Source: Sweltsa coloradensis
Lineage: Eukaryota; Arthropoda; Insecta; Plecoptera; Chloroperlidae
Assembly (NCBI GenBank): GCA_024449915.1
Contig: JAMZAV010000780.1
Location: forward strand, 1 to 64,000
Reading direction: 5' to 3'
DNA: 64,000 nt
The translations under genes were made by a program, and so were the position numbers. The notes under the pieces were generated by a model. That model was given only the letters and a program-made list of their open reading frames with translations. It had not been told where the DNA came from and made no database searches. Below, one piece after another: positions 9,801 through 21,800 of the stretch (position 1 is the first letter of the stretch; each line of letters begins with the position of its first letter).

Positions 9801-12800
9801 TGTTCGTTTGCAGACCTACTTCAGCCACGAGGGCTACCTCAGCGGCATCACGCTCAGCAAGTCAAACACGTCCCTGCTGCCCGAGTACCAGAGGGTTCTC
9901 CGTTTCTATGGTTACGAACGTGAGTCTCGGCAACCCTATGAAACCCAGACCGAGTAATCACGACGAGATGCCGCCTCCAGCGACGTCAGAGGGGTCCGTT
10001 CAGAGTACGACCGACACAACAGACCTTATAGCGACAACTGCTTATTCTAGCGACGTCAGCAGAGAAATGCCGGGAATGTCGACTGACATGGATGAGACCA
10101 CCACGGAAGCCATGCAAAACAAGACCGATGATTCAGAAATGTCAACTTTAGGGACTGACGTAATGAGCACTTTTATGATGAGCAATGATAAAATGACAGA
10201 TGAACCAGTTTCTATGGCCATGAAATCTACTGAAAGCCCAGAAAATAATACTCAGGTTCCAGATATGACAGAGAACTCTCAAGGTGATTTTGAAATCATA
10301 TCTGACCCGACAACAGGAACTCCAGAAATGGAAACTGCCGAAAGCTCCGAGGGAACAACTACTAAACCTACGACTGACTCAAAACCTTTGTCTGAAACTA
10401 CATCTGTAAGTACAGAAAGAACGACAGGAACGGTTGATAAAGATGTTACAGACAGCCTAACATCAAAGACGACGTTCACTTCAGAAACTCCAGAGATGAA
10501 GGAATCCACGAATGCCGGAACAAGTCTTTTGAAGATTACAACTCGTACTATGACGGAAGTCACAGAACGAATGACAATGTCAGCAGAGGAGCAGACAACT
10601 AAAGGTGTAACAGCAACAAAGAGTGAAAGTACACCAGACACCACGATGTTGTCAGAAGAAGCGTCTCGTAGTCCTGAGGCTACTCTTGTGACAGACTTCC
10701 CCGAAGAGACCACGACAACACCATCATCAGCCACGACAATAACGACAATCCCAATGACGGAGGTAGAGAGTATGACGAGCTTGGACGACCTCCAAACAAC
10801 CTCAACCGACTCTGCGGCCACAAAGCTCGACGAGGAAAACTCGTCTATGGAGCCGCGTGAAATGTCAACTGACGCATCTCTGGTAGAAACTACAACCCAA
10901 GACATAACCACTACAGGGAGGTTGACAGTCTCGACCAAGAGTGTGGCAGAACCGTTTACGACTGCAAGCAATCCTGGAGTAACTTCGGATGACTTTGCAA
11001 CAACACTAGCACATAAAACGACAAACGAAGACGATAACATGAAAAGAAAAAACGACAAACTAAGGCCAGTACTAAAAGTTCTTGGTGGAACAGACGAAAC
11101 AGCTGAGAGTCGAGCCGATGCCGAATATGATACTACGCCAACAACTGATAAAACTGAAGGAACGACTCCGGAGACAGAAGGAAACACCGCTACTACAGAA
11201 ACCGAAGACACAACTGAAGATGGTGAAAGTAGCACAATTATTTATTCAAATACCAAGGTGGATGAAAATGTCACAAGAAGAGACGAAGCTAAAGGCAACA
11301 AGGAAGCACCGGCAGCGATACAAGTGGAGACAATTATTGTGGCTGCGTCCCCGGCTAACGACACAGATGGTGAACCACTTGACAGGAGGAAGCGAGCGAT
11401 AAGAGGTGAGTGAACAATCTTAGCTACAACTCCTCACTCAACTCGATGCACATAGCTCGTTCTTATGATCGTACAATACCGTAATACCGTACCGTCGTAC
11501 AATAGTAAAAAAAAAACCACAGCTTCAGAAAGGAATACACGGCAGTATTCGGTTGCACACTGCTTCTAGATCCTGCTGGTCTCGGGTATCCGGACATCAG
11601 TCTCCAGCTACAGAACGGGATGTACGGCAGCCACGTGTCTCGCGGAGACGCCATGTTCACGCAGTTGCCGAGATTCCCGTTCCTCGTTGACGGCGTCACC
11701 GACGAGCTGGTCCCAGTCATGAGCTACACCTCGACCTTTCCGTACGCTTTCATACCACGGCTGCACTCGCTGGCTCTGGAGTTCCCGCTGGACGTGAGTA
11801 CACCCATTAGGCTATAAACCAAGTATTCAAATGATTGTTAAATACTAGGAAAACGCTTAAGTCCCGCCGCGTTGTTGGATGAGCGTATATGGTGCATTGA
11901 GCTGCCATGTGTTACGCGGATTTTCTGTTGTTCTGTGAAAAAATCATTACTTAGTCGAAGAATTTTTTATTAAATTAAATTTAATAAAAAATTAACTTTA
12001 TTTTTTTAATTAAATTAAATTAAATAAAAAAGTTACTTAATTTTTTTAATTAATCATAATTTTTAAAAAAGAAAAAAATCGTAAAATTGCAATTTTTATA
12101 AGAAATAATTATTCGATTGCGCTCAAATTGAACACGAATATATAAATTCATAAAATTAAGGTTCTATGAAAAAATCATTACAATCGGATAAAGCATGTAG
12201 GGGTTATAAGTCAAAGAATTGTTTTAAAAAAGAAAAAAACCCCGTAAAATTTCGATTTTCATGAGAAATAATTTTTCGATTACGCTCAAATTTCACACAA
12301 ATATCTTAATTCATAAAATTAAGGTTCTGTGAAAAAATCATTACAATCGGAAAAAGCGTGTAGGTGTTATAAGTCAAAGAAATATTTAAAAAATCGAAAA
12401 AAATCGTAAAATTGCGTTTTTTATAAGAAACAATTTTCCGATTGCGCTCAAAAACGTGGCAGTTCTAAGTTCAGAGATTTCGAAGGCCTCCATAAAATTT
12501 CATCGCAATCGTAGTATCGGTTTAGCCGGAATCGTGCTGACAAACACACAAAAATACAGAAAAAAAAAAAGAAAGAAGGAAAGAAAAAAAACAAAACATT
12601 CCGGAGTTTTTTCTCCAGTGTAGTGAAATGGAATCTTCGCTTCGCTCGCTACGCTCATCCAACAAAATAATTAGTTACTTAAATGCAAAGTTAAGAAATC
12701 ACATTTCATAATTTTTGTTTTACTTAATTATGATTTGTTCAGTAGCAAAAGTTTCTTGGTCACTAAGTAAAACAACAGGATCAATCTCATTGGAATTTTT

Positions 12801-15800
12801 TATTTTTGGCTCAGTAATTTGACTTCAATCACTTTATTTGAAATTGCACAACACTGTCATCAGAGGCAGAAATACTATCTTTTCTCCATAGGACGATCGC
12901 TACAAGCTGCTTATCATCCTGCCCGTGGAACGCCGTGGCCTGAAGCAGCTGATCTACGATCTTAGCTCCTGTCCTCTCCGGGAAGTGTACGAGTCCCTGA
13001 AGCCTACTCGCGTGAATGCCGTTATCCCCAGCTTCATGGTAGAGGGCTTCGTCATACTTACTTCGACCCTGCAGCAGGTAGGTGTGTTCATAATAACAAC
13101 AACAACAACTACTACTTCAAATGTATGTAGGAACTGTACATGTAGCGTAGGCGGTGGGAAAATCATGGCCTACTGTACTTAATCATATATCAGAGTCGAT
13201 AAAGAAGTTTCCCCGTTGGGAAGGTCCTCCAACTCCCAAGTCAAAACGGAATCTAACGTTCTGCGCGCTGTGGATGGCTCGATAGTGAAACTTATAAAAG
13301 CACCACACGCTAAATAGGCCTATGTCAGTAGATTATCGATGTGCAGTGACGCTGCAATTAACAATGACAGACGAAACGTCAAAATTCAATTTTATTTCAA
13401 TCATATTAGGCCAGGGCCTTAGCCTCATAAAACTTTTTACTATTGTTTACTTCGTCACCAAAATTTTTCAAAAAAAAACACCGATCTAAATTTTTTGGGG
13501 TCAATGAAATTGAAGTTTTCGCTTCGCTCATCCAACAATCATTATCTATAAAATTCTAATGTTGGCACACTTCCCAAACGCTTGGAAAACAGCGAAAGTT
13601 CTTGCTTTCCCCAAACCGGGAAAAAGTCCTCAACCTCAAGAACCGTCAAATTACAGACCGATAAGCCTTCTTAACACTCTCAGTAAAGTGGCTAAAAAAT
13701 AGTCTTACTCCGCCTTAACAAGCATTTAAAAAATAACAATATACTCAATCAAGAACAGTTTGGTTTTCGTAACAAACATTCAACGACTGCGCAACTAACT
13801 CGTTTAACTGAACACATTTCATCTGGCTACAACAACCGCAACCAACATACGGGGATGCTACTTTTAGATATTGAAAAGGCGTTCGCCACCGTCTGTCACG
13901 ACGGCCTTATCGTTAAAATGATCAATTATTCCTTCCCTGCCTACCTAATTCGCCTGATTAAATCCTATCTTTCAAACAGAAAATTTTACGTAACAATTAA
14001 TAATTCCAAATCATCTACTCGACCAATCACTGCTGGAGTACCACAAGGATCTCTTCTCGGACCCACATGCTTCAAAGTTCAATATAATCCTTAACGACAT
14101 CCCAAAAACGCTACACGTTCTTCTTTCCTTGTATGCTGATGATGCGGCACTATACACTTCCTCTTTTCGACTAGACACCATAAAACGATGCCTAGAACTA
14201 GTCTACAAAAGGATCAAGAAACACTTTGCAAAATGGAAAATCAAAATCAACGACACCAAACTTCTGCAATTCTCCACGAAACGAAGACCAACTCTTAAAC
14301 CCACCATTATAATAAACGAAACTCCTATTCCCTGGTCGAACTTCGTCGAATACCTCTGGGGGCTTACAAGACTCAAAACTAACGTTCACCGAACACATTA
14401 ACTTTAAAGTGCAACAATCATACGCAGCCATGTCATCAGTATTCACCCTGTTTAACAAAAATCATCCCTCAGTGAAAGTATGAATAAAATGCTTATAAGA
14501 CCAATTATTACTTACGCTTCCTCAGTATGGAGCAATACGTGTGCCACAAACCTCAAGAAACTGCAAATAGTGCAAAAGAAGAAGAAGAAGAATAACAGGC
14601 AACTTGCCTCGCTGGGTGCCAATATCTAGGTGCCCGTTAGGACGCCGCAGCCAAGCCGCGGTGCGCTACACACTCAAGCACCTTATACACCAAGCAGAGT
14701 TGGGTGATTTCGAGGTGTTACCCAGCCGTCATGTAACGTGATGTGAACTTGAAAACTATCACAATCGAGGGGATTTAGGTACCTGACAACACATGCCAAA
14801 TTTTATTGGGGTACGATTATTCCTTCTTGGTGAAAAAATGGCTTGAAACATGCTCAAAATCACTTTAAGGATGTTAGCTACTGCCTACTACTGCCTACTA
14901 CTGCCTACTACTGCTAACATCTAATACGTCGGCCCGCGATTCTGACCAGACGGGTGGGACTACAATGTTCATATTTTACATGGACATTAAGGTTATAGAA
15001 ATATAGTCTCTTTTGAAAAAAAAAGTTGAAAAAGTTTGTTGGAAGGCTTCCAAATAAAGGTTTTAAAATAAGCCTTAAACACTTGGCATACAATCAACAA
15101 GTAACCATAGTTACTTGACACTTGTTGACGGTATAAGCAGAGTTAGGCGGGAAAGTACGATACGTAAACAAATAGCGGACATTTAAATTTTTCTTCTTTG
15201 TGTGGAACGAGAAAAGGTGTCATTATACTCTCATAAAACAAATCAGAAACCGTCCCTGGCCTAGGCCCAGATGTGGAAAATTATTTATAATGCAAAAGTG
15301 TAGGTCTAAAGTTCCATTTGGCTATAGGACTAGTAAAATTCATACTTACATTACATGTTTGACAAGCCTAGCCAACCCTATGCCAGCACAACATTGTTCT
15401 GATATGATCTTGCTCAACTGTTTGTTTACATAATTGCAACAATCAAATCATTTCATACAACTTGTCTTTCGATTGGCCCGCTTTTATGAAGGCACTGCCA
15501 TCTAGAATAAATATAGAACTTTTTCGAGCTCTTTGCTATACGCAAATCTTTTTAAAGTGTTTGGATTCGTGATACTCTTTCAACCATAGACATCCTATAT
15601 AATTGGCTAGACCAGCAGTCGGTGGTCCACTTCCGGTACAATTAGAAGCCATCTTAAAATGACAGTTTACATGTTAATCAAATGGGAGCGATTTGTGGCC
15701 AAATAGTTCTCAAGATTGCCGCCAGGTTGACAGGTAAGCATACTAGCCTTTAACACCAAATGATTACTAAATTCCCTTATGCAATCACTTCGTATTGTTT

Positions 15801-18800
15801 CTTTGTTTAATACCATGCTGCACAAGCTAAAACCATATCAAACAATCCAGTAAAATACTTTATTGCATTAAAAAAGCAAAAATTAAAACACCAAATCGCC
15901 ATCTTGAAATGGGCCGGTTGAGTCTTCAATTTGCTACGCTCGCGCCTGTGCGGAGGTATAGGAGACTGCTAATCTAGCCTACTATAGGGGTTTAATTAAT
16001 ATCAATGCTTTCAACTCACAACCCATGACGTTTTCCACGATACCGTTCAAGAATACCAATTCCTTCGAAAACGAAAACGACTTCGTTTTCAAATTGCGTT
16101 TTCAACTCATCTCCCACGAACTCAAGAATTGGGGTCCAGTCCTTATACCGTCGTTATACCATGGTTATACCACCTATACCCAGGATGTACATGAATCCGG
16201 GTCTAGATAATTTACATCCTATATTGTTACTGCTAATACCATAGAATTTAAATCAACTTTGATAAAAATATTATATTTTAGCAAATAATTTTGTAATGGA
16301 ACTTGAAAAAGTAATGAGATCACACACATAACAAAAACTTGTAGAAATACAGCCAAACCTTACACACTCAAAAGGAATGAGATCTAAAAAAGGGCCAAGC
16401 TCATCTACCCTTCCACATAAACGTACAGTGTCCCATAACAGCATCCTCGAAAAGCTTGGCAAAATAGAATTTGCATGTTATTACGTTTAAATTAATTAGA
16501 AAAAAAAGACTTGGATAAACTATTACGTTAAATTAATAATCGCAAATTCTTTTTCCCAATTTTTCGGGGATGTTTTTAAAGGGGGACACTGTACGTTTTT
16601 GGGAAAGGGGTAGATGAGTTGGCCCCTTTTTTAGATCTTTTCCTTTTTGAGTGTGTAAGGTTGGGCTGATTTCTACAATTTTTTGTTATGTGTGTTTTTT
16701 ATACACGAACTTTTTTAAAATACCGAAAATCCGAGACTTTTTTTTAAAAACTCACAAAAAAAATTCTACACCCAGTGCCAAAAACCATACTTACAATGAA
16801 AAAATTTTCTCGTTGATAAAATTATTAAAATCTTTAACCCCATCTTTTCAAAATTTAAAAAACATAAAATGCCTTAAACCTTTTTTTTGTGAATTTAGTT
16901 TTACAACTATCTATATTAAGTATATCTTAATCCCTAATTTTTTCCTTTACCTATTACCGCCTTAAATTATCCCCCCAATTTTTATGTTTGCAGGGGTTTT
17001 TTCCCTTTTTTTCCGGGTTATTTTTACACTATTTTTGGGAGCCTATCTCTATATTATGAAAGAAATTGTGAAAATTTAATTTAAAGTAAAAAGTTAAGGG
17101 GGCTGCTCCCAGATATTTTTGTATTATTTTTTTTGTGAAAATTCTACAACTGAAAAATAGAGAATTTGTTTGTTTAAAAAAAAAAAAGGGGTTTAGACTA
17201 CTACGTAAGAAATTCCCATCAATTAAGAGAGTTTGCTTTATGCCAAAACATTTGCCCCATTTGATCTTATTAATATTTTGACGTTTCACGGCATTCGTCT
17301 CAACGACTTAAAAATTCTTGAAGAAATGACTAGTTTTATTGAAGTTTTTTCCATAATATTGTCACACAAAAGACAGCCGAACGTCAAATCCAAACGCCAA
17401 AAAAATGAATTTTTATTTCACCCAGGGGGGGAAGGGGCTGGAGGAGTCCCCAACAAGGAAAATTTTTTATGACTCCGGGCACCCAGGAATACGCCCGAGT
17501 TTCACCTTTTAGCAGTAATAGTTTGGGGAGAAGAGCATTTTTCGCTTACCCGAGCCTCAGGCAACATTCGCCCCTGCGGACTTCGGGCAGCGCGAGAAAT
17601 ATTCATGCATGCCGTGCATTTGGGGGGCAAAAATCATGCATAAAAAAGTATCAAATCTACCGAGGTATTTTAATAAAATAAAAATTATTTGAAATGATGA
17701 CAAAAAACTTTTAGAAAAATAAAATAGCGGGCGGCATTTTGATGCATATACCAAAATTTTTAGGCCTATATCCCTTTTTAAGAAGTGCATTACAAATAGT
17801 TTTACTGCTGATCTGACACCCGCGAGGTACTCTCGGCCGGGGGAACACGGAAACACACATAAAAAACTTGTAGAAATACAGGGGAAAAATTCCCCACTCA
17901 AAAAAAATGAGACTAAAAAAAGGGGCCCAAGTTTATCTACCCTTTCCCCTAAACGTACAGTGTCCCAAACAGCACCTCGAAAACTTGGCAAATGAATTTG
18001 CGATTATTAATTTAACGTAATAGTTATCCCAAATTTTTTTTTTAATTAATTTTAAAAGTAATAAAAGCAAATTCTATTTTGCCAAACTTTTTGAGGATGC
18101 TGTTATGGGACACTGTACGTTTATGTGGAAGGGTAGATGAGCTTGGCCCTTTTTTAGATCTCATTCCTTTTGAGTGTGTAAGTTTTGGCTGTATTTCTAC
18201 AAGTTTTTGTTATGTGTGTGATCTCATTACTTTTTCAAGTTCCATTACAAAATTATTTGCTAAAATATAATATTTTTATCAAAGTTGATTTAAATTCTAT
18301 GGTATTAGCAGTAACAATATAGGATGTAAAATATCTAGACTCGGATTCATGTACATCCTGGGTATAGGTGGTATAACCATGGTATAACGACGGTATAAGG
18401 ACTGGACCCCAATTCTTGAGTTCGTGGGAGATGAGTTGAAAACGCAATTTGAAAACGAAGTCGTTTCGTTTTCGAAGGAATTGGTATTCTTGAACGGTAT
18501 CGTGGAAAACGTCATGGGTTGTGAGTTGAAAGCATTGATATTAATTAAACCCCTATAGTAGGCTAGATTAGCAGTCTCCTATACCTCCGCACAGGCGCGA
18601 GCGTAGCAAATTGAAGACTCAACCGGCCCATTTCAAGATGGCGATTTGGTGTTTTAATTTATGCTTTTTTAATGCAATAAAGTATTTTACTGGATTGTTT
18701 GATATGGTTTTAGCTTGTGCAGCATGGTATTAAACAAAAGAAACAATACGAAGTGATTGCATAAGGGAATTTAGTAATCATTTGGTGTTAAAGGCTAGTA

Positions 18801-21800
18801 TGCTTACCTGTCAACCTGGCGGCAATCTTGAGAACTATTTGGCCACAAATCGCTCCCATTTGATTAACATGTAAACTGTCATTTTAAGATGGCTTCTAAT
18901 TGTACCGGAATCGGACCACCGACTGCTGGTCTAGCCAATTATATAGGATGTCTATGGTTGAAAGAGATCACGAAATCCAAATTTAAAAATTTCAAAGAGC
19001 TGAAAAAGTTCTATATTTATTCTAGATGGCAGTGCCTTCATAAACGCGGGCCAATCGAAAGACAAGTTGTATGAAATGATTTGATTGTTGCAATTATGTA
19101 AACAAACAGTTGAGCAAGTTCATATCAGAACAATGTTGTGCTGGCATAGGGTTGGCTAGGCTTGTCAAACATGTAATGTAAGTATGAATTTTACTAGTCC
19201 TATAGCCAAATGGAACTTTAGACCTACACTTTGCATTATAAATAATTTTCCACATCTGGGCCTAGGCCAGGGACGGTTTCTGATTTGTTTTATGAGAGTA
19301 TAATGACACCTTTTCTCGTTCCACACAAGGAAGAAAAATTTTAAATGTCCGCTATTTGTTTACGTATCGCACTTTCCCGCCTAACTCTGCTTATACCGTC
19401 AACAAGTGTCAAGTAACTATGGTTACTTGTTGATTGTATGCCAAGTGTTTAAGGCTTATTTTAAAACCTTTATTTGGAAGCCTTCCAACAAACTTTTTCA
19501 ACTTTTTTTTCAAAAGAGACTATATTTCTATAACCTTAATGTCCATGTAAAATATGAACATTGTAGTCCCACCCGTCTGGTCAGAATCGCGGCCGACGTA
19601 TTAGATGTTAGCAGTAGCAGTAGTAGGCAGTAGTAGGCAGTAGCAGTAGCTAACATCCTTAAAGTGATTTTGAGCATGTTTCAAGCCATTTTTTCACCAA
19701 GAAGGAATAATCGTACCCCAATAAAATTTGGCATGTGTTGTCAGGTACCTAAATCCCCTCGATTGTGATAGTTTTCAAGTTCACATCACGTTACATGACG
19801 GCTGGGTAACACCTCGAAATCACCCCAACTCTGCTTGGTGTAGAAGGTGCTTGAGTGTGTAGCGCACCGCGGCTTGGCTGCGGCGCCCTAACGGGCACCT
19901 AGAAAAACAGGCCACTCTTCTGGGACAATTTTTCTATGAGACTAAAAAATGGTCAATCCTGGAAATATGGGGAATTATAAACTTTGGATTTTTGCTGAGC
20001 CCGGACTGTGTGGCCGATCCAGACGGGACCCGGCACAAAGGGACCGCACCGGAAGTGCCTTTTAACAATTTTTGGATTTTGTTTCATTTCGGGGACCATC
20101 TTAGATTTTGGTACATACCAACTTATTTGGGCGTAAAAAAGTTTAATTCGATTGGCGACACTTGCGGCCCGAACCGTTTTTTCGCATTCACCGAGGCCCT
20201 TGGGGTTTATTTGTTCTCAGTCGGGGTCCGTGCCAACATTTGTATTTTTACCCCCCCCCCCCCCCCCCTTAGGGGAATTTTGTGTTTTTATTCATTAATA
20301 ATTTTAATAATTTTATTTTTTTTTATTATTAATCAATAATAATTTCCCTTTACAATGCAGGCGGCGAGACAGCTTCTTAGCCGGAGCCACGTGGTCGGCC
20401 GCCTCGATATGTTTGCCTCAGTTGCCGCCGTGCAGCGCTACAGGCCATGTTCCCTCTAACCAACTAATCAACTATTCCTGCTCTCAGCTTTCTGCCTACC
20501 TACTGTAACTCACTGCAACTCATACATACCGCTGGTTAGAGCAGATGGAGGGTTCGATATCTAGTTTAACGGCTTAGTTCTCCTCGACGTCTGCTCGGAA
20601 GTCCGGGTTAGTGGAGGAACCTATATGACTGTCAAAGCTACACCTTCCTTTCGGATGGTACATTGGTACTTTTCGAAAGGAGTACGTGCCGGTACCGGGT
20701 TTCACCTCCTCCCTTCTGTTCATACTTCATCCTCATCTATCACCACTCATCGTTTCGAACAGCCAAAGTGCATTGAGACTTTAAGCAATATCCAATCAAT
20801 CAATCAATCAATACAATGCAGTAGGCGTCGTATCTACTGTAGCAACACCCTAACCTTCTGTCGTGGATGTGAACTATGGTGGCAAGCACACATTATACTT
20901 TTTAATAATTAAATTACCAGACAAATTTGGCTAACAGTTGAAGTTACACCATAATGTATATTTCATGAAGTCTTTTGCAAGATCCCAGTCCCAAAATCCT
21001 TAAAAAATCACGGAGACAAATTGAAATACACCACTGTTAACGAAGTTTCGAACGATTTTCACCGACAAATGGTTACTTTAGATGTTAGCAAAAACTAAAA
21101 TGTTCTGTTCTTTTGCACCTCCTTTGCTTGAAAGCTGCATTTGTCCGGCATATGCACTAGACTAATGGTTTCTTCCTCTCGCTCGTGTGACCAGCTCGGC
21201 ATATGGGACGTGTTCGACCCCAGAAGATCCGACCTGTCCGGTATGTCCAGTGATCCGGAGTTGTACGTCCGGAACATCGAGCAGTCAATCACAGTGGTGA
21301 TCCGAAACTACGTCGAGATAGTCGACATCCAAACAAGTAAGTGGCTTCCTACCTGTTCTTAGACATTGGAAACATTTCCTGAACACCTGAACACTTCTTG
21401 TACGAAACTTTGCGTGACCTGTAAGCAAGGACACGTAGGCCTACACTCTTCTATTAAAGTAGATTACCCAAATTTACTGTGTATAAGTAAAAAAAAATCA
21501 TTGTATTCATTTAATTATATGGCATACTATATGGAATACTTCATAATTCATAATATCCTTGCCCACGAAATATATGCGAAGTTTTAACTGGCTCCCGAAA
21601 AAGATCCCTGTCAAGATCCCCTGAATCAATTTGAATTAATGTGTGTAGAATGGGATTTACAAGACCTCGTTAATATTACAAGTGTTCGACGGGAGCTGGA
21701 TCGCGGGTTGAAATGCGTATTAAAAGCACAGCCGTAGTTGCATCCCTCGTCCGTTTAAACGACGGATTTTACCCGCGTAACCCACTAACCGACGTCAACG

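Noticed and set aside
10279..11235. 318-codon open frame antisense to the serpin mucin exon
   Set aside because: A Thr/Ser codon-rich sense exon gives a stop-free Val/Ser antisense frame. The sense strand has matching splice phases and a serpin context; the antisense frame has no family.
16025..16210. The MTFSTIPF... frame present in all G copies
   Set aside because: Near-identity of recent copies explains the shared frame; the lengths differ through stops, and there is no codon-level sign of selection.
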